From the NCBI GenBank assembly GCA_900543555.1, contig UQRL01000009.1, forward strand, positions 1-60,693: a stretch of DNA of 60,693 nucleotides, in the 5' to 3' direction. The stretch is from an uncultured Oscillospiraceae bacterium. Lineage in GTDB: Bacteria; Bacillota; Clostridia; Oscillospirales; Acutalibacteraceae. A program made the translations under genes and the position numbers. The notes below the pieces were generated by a model, which had not been told where the DNA came from, did no database searches, and was given only the letters and a program-made list of their open reading frames with translations. Positions 48,596 through 57,341 of the stretch are shown piece after piece (position 1 is the first letter of the stretch; every line of letters starts with the position of its first letter).

Positions 48596-50641
48596 TCACA
48601 CAAACAACAGGCCAATATGGTACACCGCGAAGGTGATAACCCACGCCACCGCGATCTGGAAAACCGCTGTCAGGCCCACCCATTTCCAGCTGCCAGTTTC
48701 CTTTTTGATGGTGGCCAGCGTGGCCGCGCAGGGAACATACAGCAGGGAGAAGGTCATCAGGCAGTAGGCGTTCAGCGGGCCAAAACCAATGGCAGAAAGG
48801 GCGCTCATCAAAGAGGCCATGCCCTCGGTGGAGGTGATGCTGGTCACCCCGAAGAGCACTGCTGTGGAAGACACCACCACTTCCTTGGCAGAGATGCCTG
48901 CAATCAGTGCCACCACAATCTGCCAGAACCCCAAACCGATGGGGGAGAAGAAGGGTACGATAAACCGGCCGATCATGGAGCCAAAGGTGTTGCCCATGTC
49001 CTGTGAGTACCCAGAGGGGCCGAAGTTCAGCAGCACCCACATGATGATGGAGGCTACAAAGATAGTGGTACCCGCTTTGGTGAGATAGTCCTTCACCTTT
49101 TCCCACACGTAGATGGCAATGGTCCGCGCGCTGGGCGCCTTGTACTCCGGCAGCTCGATGAGCAGGGAATTTTCCCGCTGCTTTTTCCGGTCCATCAAGT
49201 GGAGGACAAAGGCACTGGCAATGGCAACCAAAATCCCCAACAGATACATGGAATAGGCCACCAGCAGCGCGTTCTCCGGGAAGAATAGCTCGGAAAAAAG
49301 CACATAGATGGGCAGCCGGGCGCTGCAGGACATAAAGGGAGTGATCAGCATGGTCTTGTACCGGTCACGCTTGTTCTCCAGGGCACGGGAAGCCATAATA
49401 GCGGGTACCGTGCAGCCAAAGCCCAGGATCATGGGGATAAAGGACCGCCCGGAAAGCCCCAGCCTGCCCATAATGCTGTCCATCACATAGGCCACCCGGG
49501 ACATGTATCCGCTGTCCTCCAAAAAGGCCAGAGCCAGAAACAGGATGAAGATATTGGGCAAAAACAGCAAAATTCCGCCTACGCCGGCGATAATGCCGTC
49601 CACTATCAGGGAGTTGAGCAGCGGCGCCACATGGAGGGCCTCCAGCCCAGCGGCCGCCCCTCCGGAGATGGCGTCCAGCCCCAGCTGGAAGTAGCCCTTC
49701 AGCCAATCGCCCACCGTAAAGGTGAGGAAGAATACCAGCGCCATGATGCACAGGAAGATGGGCAGGCCCCAAATCCGGTGGGTCAACAGCTGGTCGGCCT
49801 TGTCAGTCAGCGCTTCCTTGGCGGATTTGTTTACCAGCACCTCTTGGATGACCTCGTCGATGAAGTCATACTTCTGGTTGATGATGTCCTTCTCATAACT
49901 GCGGTCCAGCACGTCTGGAAGGTCCACTGGATAGTCCCGGGTGATCTCCGTGTCGTTCTCCAGCAGCTTGATGGCGTGCCAGCGCAAGTTATCCAAATCA
50001 GGATATTTCCGTTTCAGCGCCTCCATCAGCAGGTCGATCTTGTCCTCAAGCGCATCGCTGTACACCATCACATATTCTTCGTGGTGGTCGTGGCGGTGGC
50101 GGGTCTGCTCGGTGTGGTGATGGCTGGTGGCCTCTGTGGCCTTTTGGTCTTTGTGGTGGGCTGCTGCGTGCATCAAAATATCCAAGCCGGTCTTTCGCCG
50201 GGCGGATACCGGGATTACCGGAATTCCCAGCATTTCCGGCAGGCGGTGCAGGTCAATTTCCATGCCCCGCTTCTGCACAATGTCCATCATGTTCAGCGCC
50301 AGAATAACCGGCTTTCCCAGCTCGATCAGCTGTAAGGTCAGGTACAGGTTACGCTCCAAAGAAGAGGCGTCCGCTACATCAATGATGACATCTACGTCAT
50401 CGCTCAAAATATACTGCCGGGTCACCTGTTCCTCCATGGTGTAGGAGGTTAAACTGTAGGTGCCCGGCAGGTCCACCAGCTTGTACTCGTGATCGTGGAA
50501 CTGAAAGAGTCCCTCTTTTTTCTCCACCGTGACGCCAGGCCAGTTGGCCACCTTCAGGTTGGCCCCGGTATAGGCGTTGAACAACGTGGTCTTGCCGCAG
50601 TTTGGGTTCCCCACAAACCCAATAGAAAGCTCGTGTGCCAT
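48596..50641 (-). CDS. feoB: Ferrous iron transporter FeoB
   Basis: A 681-residue Fe2+ transporter. The N-terminal G domain has the P-loop GNPNCGKTT (11-19), the G3 DLPGTYSL region and G4 LNMMD. A His-rich insertion (about 160-192, many His residues) lies in the cytoplasmic domain. The membrane part (about 280-681) has two gate repeats with conserved Cys (LGFGCTVPAI and the later VPCAATLATI). GTP hydrolysis drives or gates uptake. It starts 21 bases after feoA and is followed by the Cys-rich partner. Confidence 0.95.
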   Translation of the reverse strand: MAHELSIGFVGNPNCGKTTLFNAYTGANLKVANWPGVTVEKKEGLFQFHDHEYKLVDLPGTYSLTSYTMEEQVTRQYILSDDVDVIIDVADASSLERNLYLTLQLIELGKPVILALNMMDIVQKRGMEIDLHRLPEMLGIPVIPVSARRKTGLDILMHAAAHHKDQKATEATSHHHTEQTRHRHDHHEEYVMVYSDALEDKIDLLMEALKRKYPDLDNLRWHAIKLLENDTEITRDYPVDLPDVLDRSYEKDIINQKYDFIDEVIQEVLVNKSAKEALTDKADQLLTHRIWGLPIFLCIMALVFFLTFTVGDWLKGYFQLGLDAISGGAAAGLEALHVAPLLNSLIVDGIIAGVGGILLFLPNIFILFLALAFLEDSGYMSRVAYVMDSIMGRLGLSGRSFIPMILGFGCTVPAIMASRALENKRDRYKTMLITPFMSCSARLPIYVLFSELFFPENALLVAYSMYLLGILVAIASAFVLHLMDRKKQRENSLLIELPEYKAPSARTIAIYVWEKVKDYLTKAGTTIFVASIIMWVLLNFGPSGYSQDMGNTFGSMIGRFIVPFFSPIGLGFWQIVVALIAGISAKEVVVSSTAVLFGVTSITSTEGMASLMSALSAIGFGPLNAYCLMTFSLLYVPCAATLATIKKETGSWKWVGLTAVFQIAVAWVITFAVYHIGLLFV

Positions 50642-50662
50642 AAATTCCCATTCCCCCCTGTT

Positions 50663-50884
50663 TTACAGCGCTGCTACGCCAATGTGGGAGGAGATCCCCC
50701 AGCCCACAGCAAAACGCGTGCCCCGTACTTTGATAATCATGGCGCCCCTGCGTTTTTTCCGCAGTATAGAGATGGTGCTTCCCTCGATCAGCCCAAGGGC
50801 CTCTAAGCGCCGTTCCAGCTCCACAGGCAAATCCAGCCCTTTTACAATATATTGCGCGCCTGCGTTTCCCTCCTGCAAAGTCAT
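50663..50884 (-). CDS. feoA: Ferrous iron transport accessory protein FeoA
   Basis: A 73-residue SH3-like FeoA protein, with the family pattern LEALGLIEGSTISILRKKRRGAMIIKVRG (quoted here only as a region, residues about 28-56) and a conserved RFAVG near the end. It acts with FeoB on the cytoplasmic side. The ATG at 50884 has AAGAGGGA upstream; the longer frame to 50944 has none. The operon order is feoA-feoB-Cys-rich partner, with an operator-like dyad in the promoter. Confidence 0.9.
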   Translation of the reverse strand: MTLQEGNAGAQYIVKGLDLPVELERRLEALGLIEGSTISILRKKRRGAMIIKVRGTRFAVGWGISSHIGVAAL

Positions 50885-50970
50885 TTGAAAAATCCCTCTT
50901 TTCTCAAAAAATCGCCGCCCAGGGCGGCGGAAGAGGAAGGACAAGGCCCTGCTGAGCCCTTAAGCCCTCT

Positions 50971-51019
50971 CAGGTTAGTTTACTATAAACAAACTAGCAC
51001 ATCCCTTTCCAATTGTCAA
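50971..51019 (-). promoter_or_regulatory. feo promoter with operator-like dyad
   Basis: On the minus strand TTGACA (51019-51014), a 17-base spacer and a weak -10 TAGTTT (50996-50991). An inverted repeat, TAGTTT (50976-50981) with AAACTA (50991-50996), covers the -10 with GTTTA/TAAAC inside it. This resembles a DtxR/IdeR-type iron box and would fit repression when iron is sufficient. Confidence 0.5.
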
Positions 51020-51195
51020 CTTGTTAGTTTTGGCTACTTCTTTAAAACTTCGCTTCTCTCCGTTGCGCAGGGGGGTTAACGCAATTTTTTCTTGGATTTC
51101 TTCCGCTTGTGCGGAAACTGTGGTATACTGAAAATCCAAAGCTGTGCGGCGGGCTTGCCCGTCTGTGTAAACCATGGGAAAGAGAGGCGCTTTGT

Positions 51196-51972
51196 ATGCT
51201 GTTAGCATTGGACGTTGGAAACACCAATATTACATTAGGGGTATTTGACGGGGAGCGGTTGCTGTTTGTTTCCCGCATGGCCACAGATGCCTCCCGCATG
51301 GAGGATCAATATGCCATAGAGCTTCGCGACATCCTCCATCTCTATGGGGTGCGCCGGGCCAACATCACCGGAGCGGTGCTCAGCTCTGTGGTGCCGAAGC
51401 TGACAGGCTATCTTTCCCACGGGGTGGAAAAGCTCTTTTCTGTCAAGCCCCTTATCGTCAGCTATGAGACCGTAAAGGAATTTCTGCCCATTGCCATTGA
51501 CCAGCCAGAAACCACGGGTCCCGATCTGATTGCCGGGTGTGCGGGAGCGAAGGCCCTTTATTCCTGCCCCTGCATTGTCATCGACCTGGGCACGGCCACC
51601 ACCCTGGTGGCTCTGGACCGGGAGGGGGTAATGGTGGGGGGCGCCATTGTGCCCGGCGTGGGGATCTCCCTGGATGCCCTCACCAGCCGCGCTGCGCTGC
51701 TGTCCTCGGTCAGCCTAGAGCCCCCCGCCCATGTGGTGGGGCGCGATACGGCGGAGTGCCTGCGTTCCGGTGTGCTCTACGGCGCTGCGGCTATGCTGGA
51801 TGGGTTGTGCGACCGAATGGAACAGGAGCTGGGCTACCCCTGCCGGGTCATCGCGACGGGAGGCTTGGCCGGCTTGGTGGTTCAGCACTGCAGGCGGCAG
51901 GTGGAGTGCAGCGATACCCTTCTTCTGGAAGGGCTGAAAGAAATTTATCTCCGGGCGGGCGCAGAGCGCTGA
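51196..51972 (+). CDS. coaX: Type III pantothenate kinase
   Basis: Phosphorylates pantothenate, the first step of coenzyme A synthesis. It is 258 residues. ASKHA-fold motifs are visible: DVGNTNITLGVF (about 5-16), GPDLIAG near 107, IDLGTATTLVAL near 128, and GGAIVPGVGIS near 147. GAGAGGCG precedes the ATG at 51196; the longer upstream frame has no ribosome site. It is divergent from feoA. No birA or dus neighbour is present. Confidence 0.93.
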   Translation: MLLALDVGNTNITLGVFDGERLLFVSRMATDASRMEDQYAIELRDILHLYGVRRANITGAVLSSVVPKLTGYLSHGVEKLFSVKPLIVSYETVKEFLPIAIDQPETTGPDLIAGCAGAKALYSCPCIVIDLGTATTLVALDREGVMVGGAIVPGVGISLDALTSRAALLSSVSLEPPAHVVGRDTAECLRSGVLYGAAAMLDGLCDRMEQELGYPCRVIATGGLAGLVVQHCRRQVECSDTLLLEGLKEIYLRAGAER

Positions 51973-52002
51973 GATCGTAAGGAAACCGTAAGAGTGCCGT
52001 AT

Positions 52003-52031
52003 TTGCATTGAAGGGGCAGCCGTGGTACAAT
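52003..52031 (+). promoter_or_regulatory. Promoter of the flippase-like gene
   Basis: TTGCAT (52003-52008), a 17-base spacer and TACAAT (52026-52031). Confidence 0.7.
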
Positions 52032-52157
52032 AAATACCGTGTTTGCGGAAGACGCGCTTGGCTTTGATTCTTTTTTGATTTCTTTTCGGTATTCTGTACT
52101 GTGGGGGAGAAGCCAGGCTGTCTCCCGCCCTATTTTGTGCATTGGATCGGTGGACTT

Positions 52158-53324
52158 ATGGAAAAGATGGAACAGAAAAAGCAAGAGTGCGCGAAGGCGG
52201 AGAACGTGGCTCCGGCAGGGGAAGAGAAGGGGAAAAGGCGGAAAATCCCCTGGAGCATGCTTTACATTGTGGCTACCATTGTGGCAGTGCTGTTGTTTGG
52301 CTTATTCAACCGGGAGTTTGGCAATGTGTTCCGCACCATCGCCAACCTGACTCCCGGCTTTTTGACCCTGGGTGTGGTGGTCAGCCTGGTGTATTTCCTT
52401 TTCGAGGGGGAGATTTTCCGGCTGCTGCTCCATAGCCAGGGATACCACATCAGCGTGCTGGAGGGCTTGAAAAACGCCCTTTTAGGCCTGTACTATTCCT
52501 ACATCACCCCCAGTTCCACTGGCGGCCAGCCGATGCAATCGGCTTATCTACTGCGGGATAAAAAGATCCCTGTGGGCATTTCCACGGCTGCGCTGATCAT
52601 TAAGTTCATGTGCTTTCAGTGCGCCTTTGTTTTGGTATCGGTGGCGTCCTTTGTGGGAATGTACACGAAGCTGGCTGCGGAGAACCCAGGTATCATTCCG
52701 TTTATAATTTTAGGGCTTGGAATCAATGGCTGTTCCATTGTGTTTTTTGCCTCCTTGTTCCACAAGCCCATCCTGCATCAGATTTGCCGGTTTGCAAAAT
52801 GGCTGATGGGACGGTTTGGATTCCTGCGCAGGCGCACCGGCCTTTTGAACTCCATCGACCGGTTTGAAGCGGACTTCAGCAGCTATACGGATGACTTTAA
52901 AGGAAAGCAGAAAAGCCTGATCGCCGCGATGCTGCTGTCCATTCCGCAGTTCATCTTGCAGATGAGCGTCATCTATTTTATTTTCCGGGCCTTTGGCTAT
53001 CACGATGTAAGCTACCTTGAGGTGCTGGCAGTGCAGAGCATGCTGCAGGTATCGGTTTCCTTCATGCCCATGCCCGGGGCCTCCGGCGCGCAAGAGATCG
53101 GTTTTTCCTCCTTTTTCCGCAACTATTTTGTCAACGACGACCTCTATGCCGCTGTGATGGTCTGGCGCTTTTTTACCTATTATCTAGTGGTCATCGCCGG
53201 AGCCATCCTGGTGGTGGCAGACCAGTTTGTGTACCGCCGGAAGAAGCTGCGGGAGGCGCTGGCTTCTCCAGTGGCAGAGAACGTGGAGGAATATAAAGAG
53301 GAGGGAACTCAAGATGAATCGTGA
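52158..53324 (+). CDS. Lysylphosphatidylglycerol synthase TM-region / flippase-like membrane protein
   Basis: A 388-residue multi-pass membrane protein (eight or so helices between about 35 and 360) of the UPF0104/AglD family, the flippase half of MprF. Signatures: SYITPSSTGGQPMQSAYLLR and, near the end, MPMPGASGAQEIGFSSFF. It lacks the MprF synthase domain, so it may flip an undefined lipid. The start is taken at 52158 with GGTGG upstream; a GTG at 52101 in the same frame lacks an SD. Its last 11 bases overlap the next gene. Confidence 0.85.
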   Translation: MEKMEQKKQECAKAENVAPAGEEKGKRRKIPWSMLYIVATIVAVLLFGLFNREFGNVFRTIANLTPGFLTLGVVVSLVYFLFEGEIFRLLLHSQGYHISVLEGLKNALLGLYYSYITPSSTGGQPMQSAYLLRDKKIPVGISTAALIIKFMCFQCAFVLVSVASFVGMYTKLAAENPGIIPFIILGLGINGCSIVFFASLFHKPILHQICRFAKWLMGRFGFLRRRTGLLNSIDRFEADFSSYTDDFKGKQKSLIAAMLLSIPQFILQMSVIYFIFRAFGYHDVSYLEVLAVQSMLQVSVSFMPMPGASGAQEIGFSSFFRNYFVNDDLYAAVMVWRFFTYYLVVIAGAILVVADQFVYRRKKLREALASPVAENVEEYKEEGTQDES

Positions 53325-53748
53325 GGCCGGGATAGAAGAGACCCTCTACCGCTTGGCGGTGGAGCTCATACAGAAAAGATACCCCAGGGGCTGGGGCGGC
53401 ACGGCAGTGCTGCGCACAGAGCAAGATCACTACCTGACCAGCGTGGCCCTGGAGACCGCCAACGCCAGCGCAGAGCTGTGCATCGAAGTGGGCGCTATGT
53501 GCGAAGCCCACAAGCTGCAAGAGCGGGTCACCCACGGCCTGTGCCTGGTGCGGGAGGATGAGCACAGCCCCTTCACGGTGCTCACGCCCTGCGGCATCTG
53601 CCAGGAGCGCTACCGCTTCTGGGGTGAGCAGGTGCGGGTGGCGGTCACCACGCCGGACAACTCTGCGGTTCGTTTCCTTGGGAGAGCTCCAGCCCTACCA
53701 CTGGAGCGCCGCTTACCCGCCGGAGGAGCTGGAACACTATCAGCCTAG
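53314..53748 (+). CDS. Cytidine-deaminase-like protein, C-terminus frameshifted
   Basis: A 144-residue zinc deaminase-fold protein. Catalytic elements are present: C56 and E58 in ELCIEVG and C93/C96 in PCGICQER. After about residue 121 (near 53677) the frame turns into a Pro/Arg-rich tail with no sense, while the next frame reads LGELQPYHWSAAYPPEELE and stops at 53762-53764, overlapping the next start as ATGA. A one-base insertion therefore seems to have split the gene; a sequencing error or programmed shift is also possible. GAGGAGGG precedes the ATG. The core fold may survive. Confidence 0.7.
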   Translation: MNREAGIEETLYRLAVELIQKRYPRGWGGTAVLRTEQDHYLTSVALETANASAELCIEVGAMCEAHKLQERVTHGLCLVREDEHSPFTVLTPCGICQERYRFWGEQVRVAVTTPDNSAVRFLGRAPALPLERRLPAGGAGTLSA

Positions 53749-53760
53749 GGAGGAACTTCT

Positions 53761-54804
53761 ATGAAGGCCCTTGAAACAGAGCGCCTGATCCTTCGCCCCT
53801 GGCGGCTGGAGGACGCGGCGGACATGTATGCCTATGCCAAGAATCCCAACGTGGGCCCCAATGCCGGCTGGAAGCCCCACGAGAGCGTGGAGGAATCCAA
53901 AGCCATTTTGGAGAGCTGGATTCATAGCGACGAGGAGGAGGACATCTGGGCCATCGTCCCCAAGGAGACGGGACGGGCCTGTGGCTCTATCGGCCTCCAC
54001 CAGGACGGCCGCCGCCCAGGTGTGCCCAACTGCCGGGAACTGGGCTACGTCCTGGGCCAGGAGCAGTGGGGCAAGGGCTACATGACCGAGGCCGCCAAAG
54101 CCGTCCTCCGTTACGGTTTTGCGGAGCTGGGCTTGGAGCTCATCGCCGTGCGCCACCATCTCCACAACCAGCGCTCCCGCCGGGTGATTGAAAAGTGCGG
54201 CTTCCACTATGAGGGCACTATGCGCCAATACAGCCGCCTGTACGATGGCACCATCTTGGACGGCTGTTTCTACTCCCTTACCGCCCAGGAGTTCGCCGCG
54301 GGGAAGCCCGTGCCCCGGGACAACAGTGCCTTGGCCCGGGCCATGTGCCATTATGAGGGGGACTGCGTCCAGCGGGTCAACCATTTTCTCAAGGTCCACG
54401 GCTTCGCCAAGATTATTGGGGAGGGGGAGGGCTACCCGACGGAGACACGCCAGCTGCTGGAAGCGGCGGCCCTGGTCCACGATATCGGAATCCGTCCCAG
54501 CCTGGAAAAGTATGGCAGCTCCGCCGGCCCTTACCAGGAAAAGGAGGGCCCCGCCGTCGCGAAGGCCATGCTGGAGGAACTGGGCTATCCGCCCGCCTTT
54601 GTGGAGCGGGTGTGCTTTCTGGTGGGCCACCACCACACCTACACCGCCATAGACGGAGTGGACTATCAGGCTTTGGTGGAGGCGGATTTCCTGGTCAACA
54701 TTTCCGAAGACGGTATGGAGCGCCCTGCCATTGAAGCGGTCGAGAAGCAGATTTTCCGCACGGCAGTGGGCAAAGAGCTTTTGCGGACCCTGTACCTCGC
54801 ATAA
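53761..54804 (+). CDS. GNAT acetyltransferase fused to an HD hydrolase domain
   Basis: A 347-residue two-domain protein. Residues 1-185 form a RimJ/RimL-like GNAT: TERLILRPWRLEDA, GYVLGQEQWGKGYMTEA and NQRSRRVIEKCGF. Residues about 190-347 form an HD domain: His in RVNHFLKVHG, HD at about 240-241 (LVHDIG), HHHTYTAIDG near 288-297 and a final Asp in VEADFLVNIS. The fusion may couple acetylation with phosphoester hydrolysis on one substrate. It overlaps the frameshifted upstream gene by ATGA. The joint role is unknown. Confidence 0.85.
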   Translation: MKALETERLILRPWRLEDAADMYAYAKNPNVGPNAGWKPHESVEESKAILESWIHSDEEEDIWAIVPKETGRACGSIGLHQDGRRPGVPNCRELGYVLGQEQWGKGYMTEAAKAVLRYGFAELGLELIAVRHHLHNQRSRRVIEKCGFHYEGTMRQYSRLYDGTILDGCFYSLTAQEFAAGKPVPRDNSALARAMCHYEGDCVQRVNHFLKVHGFAKIIGEGEGYPTETRQLLEAAALVHDIGIRPSLEKYGSSAGPYQEKEGPAVAKAMLEELGYPPAFVERVCFLVGHHHTYTAIDGVDYQALVEADFLVNISEDGMERPAIEAVEKQIFRTAVGKELLRTLYLA

Positions 54805-54816
54805 GGTTGTAAATGG

Positions 54817-54850
54817 AAGAAGCGCCGGAGAGATCTCTCCGGCGCTTCTT
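54817..54850. terminator. Bidirectional terminator between GNAT-HD and udg genes
   Basis: A perfect 34-base palindrome (arms 54817-54833 and 54834-54850) sits between two convergent genes. It is GC-rich in the middle with short T/A-containing ends. Confidence 0.75.
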
Positions 54851-54857
54851 GTGGGTT

Positions 54858-55439
54858 CTATCCTTTTTTTGCGATGTCACACCCCAGTTCGTCGATCTTT
54901 TCCCGCAGCTTCAAATAATCCTCGAAAGCGGCAGGCTTTTGAGCGGGGTTGCGCAGCAGCGCGGCGGGGTGAAGGGTTGCCATCATCAGGGTTTCCCCCT
55001 TCTCAAAGAAGATGCCGTGTTCCTTGGTGATTTTGATGTCCGGCTTGATGAGCTTCATGGCGGCAATGCGTCCCAGACACACCAAGATCTTGGGCCGCAG
55101 CAGGGCGAATTGGTTGCGAAGGTAGCCGATGCAGGCCTCCTGTTCCTCGGGCTTGGGGTCTCGGTTCATAGGGGGGCGGCATTTCACAATGTTGGTGATA
55201 TATACATTCGTCTTCCGGTCTAGGTCCACGGCGGCTAAAAGCTTATCCAGCAGTTGGCCGCCCCGGCCCACAAAGGGCTCTCCTTGCAGATCCTCGTTTT
55301 CTCCGGGCCCTTCCCCCACAAACATCACCTGGGCCTTGGGGTTGCCCACGCCGAACACCACGTGGTTTCGGGTTTCGCAGAGAGCGCACTTCCGGCAGCT
55401 CAGGCAGGCTTCCTCTAATTCGCTCCAATGATTCAGCAT
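54858..55439 (-). CDS. Uracil-DNA glycosylase, family 4 ([4Fe-4S])
   Basis: A 193-residue family 4 uracil-DNA glycosylase that removes uracil from DNA. Motif A is GEGPGENEDLQGEPFVGR, with the Fe-S cysteines at CLSCRKCALC near the N-terminus and further Cys at NIVKCRPP and LVCLGR. The C-terminal motif is HPAALLRNP. AAGGAGA precedes the ATG at 55439. It is transcribed alone on the minus strand. Family 4 enzymes are typical of bacteria without, or in addition to, Ung. Confidence 0.9.
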   Translation of the reverse strand: MLNHWSELEEACLSCRKCALCETRNHVVFGVGNPKAQVMFVGEGPGENEDLQGEPFVGRGGQLLDKLLAAVDLDRKTNVYITNIVKCRPPMNRDPKPEEQEACIGYLRNQFALLRPKILVCLGRIAAMKLIKPDIKITKEHGIFFEKGETLMMATLHPAALLRNPAQKPAAFEDYLKLREKIDELGCDIAKKG

Positions 55440-55508
55440 AATGTTCTCCTTACAGCGTGGATTCTCGTTCAAAATTGTACCACAGGCAGGCCGCCTTGTA
55501 AATTCCCA

Positions 55509-55537
55509 TTGAAATTTTCCTTCTCCGGTAGTACAAT
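55509..55537 (+). promoter_or_regulatory. Promoter of pduL
   Basis: TTGAAA (55509-55514), a 17-base spacer and TACAAT (55532-55537). Confidence 0.75.
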
Positions 55538-55579
55538 GAGAGTGCAAACTGCTGGATGTTATTAAAGGAGGAATTTCCC

Positions 55580-56146
55580 GTGAAAGTTATGGTTGAAACA
55601 TCCGCCCATCATGTCCATGTTTCCGAGGCGGATCTGGAAGCCCTGTTCGGCAAGGGCGCTACCCTCACCAATAAAAAGGACCTTTCCCAGCCTGGCCAGT
55701 TCGCCTGTGAGGAAAAGGTGGAGGTTGTGGGCCCCAAGGGCACAATGAAGATGTCCATTCTGGGCCCCACCCGTCCTGAAACCCAGGTGGAGATCTCCCT
55801 GACCGATGCCCGCAAACTGGGCGTCACCGCTCCCATCCGGGAGTCCGGCGATCTGGAAGGCACCCCTGGCTGCGTGCTGCGCGGCCCCGCTGGGGAAGTG
55901 ACCATTGAAAAGGGTGTCATCGCCGCTAAACGCCACATTCACTTCAATCCCGACGAGGCCAAGGAAGCCGGCGTAGTGGACAAGCAGGTGGTCTCCGTAA
56001 AGGTGGATTACAACGGCCGTAGCCTGATCTTCGGCGATGTGGTGTGCCGCGTCAGCCCCAAGTATGCCCTGGCCATGCATGTGGATACGGATGAGTCCAA
56101 TGCAGCTGCCCTTCCCGGCACGGTGGACGGGGAAATCATCCTGTAA
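55580..56146 (+). CDS. pduL: PduL-type phosphotransacylase
   Basis: A 189-residue PduL phosphotransacylase, moving an acyl group between CoA and phosphate. Two barrel domains with metal-binding His are visible: SAHHVHVSEADLE near the N-terminus and AAKRHIHFNPDEA near 110-125. No N-terminal encapsulation peptide and no microcompartment shell genes nearby, so it is probably the cytosolic Pta of acetate or propionate fermentation. The start is a GTG at 55580 with AAGGAGG upstream. It has its own promoter and terminator. Confidence 0.92.
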   Translation: MKVMVETSAHHVHVSEADLEALFGKGATLTNKKDLSQPGQFACEEKVEVVGPKGTMKMSILGPTRPETQVEISLTDARKLGVTAPIRESGDLEGTPGCVLRGPAGEVTIEKGVIAAKRHIHFNPDEAKEAGVVDKQVVSVKVDYNGRSLIFGDVVCRVSPKYALAMHVDTDESNAAALPGTVDGEIIL

Positions 56147-56170
56147 TAACCGCAAAGAGTATGAAGTATA

Positions 56171-56210
56171 AAAAGAAGGCAAGCGCTGTTTCGGGCGCTT
56201 GCCTTCTTTT
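56171..56210 (+). terminator. Terminator of pduL
   Basis: A 16-bp stem (56171-56186 with 56195-56210) ending in TTTT. Confidence 0.88.
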
Positions 56211-56329
56211 ACATCCGTCATTTTCAGCTGCCGGTCGAGCATGGGCCCTTGTGGGCCCGAGGAAATAACTAACCGAGATACCTCTGAAATCGCCCCTTGG
56301 GGGGGATTCTGGACGAGGGGCATGCGTTT

Positions 56330-57208
56330 TCACCCCTCCCGCAGAAGCTGAAAAATCCTGCGGAATTCCTCCGCGAATACGCTTCCCTGCTGCCAGAGAA
56401 AGGTAAAATCGTGGTGGATGGAGCAGTCCTCCAAGGGGATTTCCCGCAGCGATCCGGACTCCAGCTCCCTTTGTACCACTGGCTGATAAAAGAAAGAAAC
56501 CCCCGCTCCCGCCTCTACCAGGCTTTTGATCAGATTTAGGCTGCCCAATTCCGTCCAGCGTCTAAAACTCTCCACCGAGAGGTTGTTGGCCTCCAGAACC
56601 CGTTCTAGAATGCTGCGCGTGCCGGAGCCAGGCTCCCGCACAAGAAGCCGCTCCTCCAACAGGTCTTCCAAACGGTGTACCGGACGGGCGAAGGCGTAGC
56701 CGGGGGCTGCCACGGGGATATAGCGCTGTGTGCTGTAAACAAGGCTATCGTAAGAGGAACGGTCAAAGTTTCCTTCCACTATGGCGAAGTCAATCTCGCC
56801 ACGGTCCAGCAGAGAGAGCAGTTCCTGGGTGTTGGCGGCCAACATCCGCAGCCGGAGTTCCGGCTCCTTTTGAAGCAGGCGCAGCAGCGGCCCCGGCATA
56901 CTGTATTCTCCGATGGTTAGGGTAGCGCCAAAGCGCAGAAGTCGCTCCTTTCCCATTTGGCGCAGGGACTCCTGCAAACGGATCGCGTCCTGGCGCATGG
57001 TGCGGGCAGTACGGAGAAACAGCTCGCCTTCCTCTGTCAAAAAGAGTTGACGGCTTTTATAGCGGAACAGCTTTGTGCCATATTGCTCTTCCAACGCCCG
57101 GACCTGCTGGGATACAGCCGGCTGGGTGATATGCAGCAGGCTGGCCGCCTTGGTAAAATTCATCGTTTCGCAGACCATTAGAAAGGTCTCTACGCGAGGG
57201 TCCAGCAT
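56330..57208 (-). CDS. LysR family transcriptional regulator
   Basis: A 292-residue LTTR: N-terminal winged helix (about 1-60, FTKAASLLHITQPAVSQQVRALE) and a two-lobe effector domain. GAGGAGG fits the ATG at 57208. It is divergent from a YeiH-type exporter and probably controls it, as YeiE/YeiH pairs are often arranged this way; the effector (sulfur compound or otherwise) is not known. The intergenic region (57209-57341) is AT-rich and carries the divergent promoters, as typical for an LTTR target. Confidence 0.9.
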   Translation of the reverse strand: MLDPRVETFLMVCETMNFTKAASLLHITQPAVSQQVRALEEQYGTKLFRYKSRQLFLTEEGELFLRTARTMRQDAIRLQESLRQMGKERLLRFGATLTIGEYSMPGPLLRLLQKEPELRLRMLAANTQELLSLLDRGEIDFAIVEGNFDRSSYDSLVYSTQRYIPVAAPGYAFARPVHRLEDLLEERLLVREPGSGTRSILERVLEANNLSVESFRRWTELGSLNLIKSLVEAGAGVSFFYQPVVQRELESGSLREIPLEDCSIHHDFTFLWQQGSVFAEEFRRIFQLLREG

Positions 57209-57229
57209 GGGGCTCACCTCCTCCTCTTA

Positions 57230-57296
57230 TTATAATATGTGGTTATTAAAAAATAAAGAAATATAATTTTACAGAATTGGTTTTTTGGGATATAGT
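57230..57296. promoter_or_regulatory. Divergent promoters of lysR and yeiH
   Basis: Plus strand: TTTACA (57268-57273), 17 bases, TATAGT (57291-57296) for the exporter. Minus strand: a -10 of TATAAT near 57235-57230 with a TTTATT -35 at 17 bases. LysR binding between them is inferred. Confidence 0.6.
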
Positions 57297-57341
57297 GGAA
57301 CAGCAATCCAATTCTTCAAAAGGGAAGGGAAGCGGTTCCAT

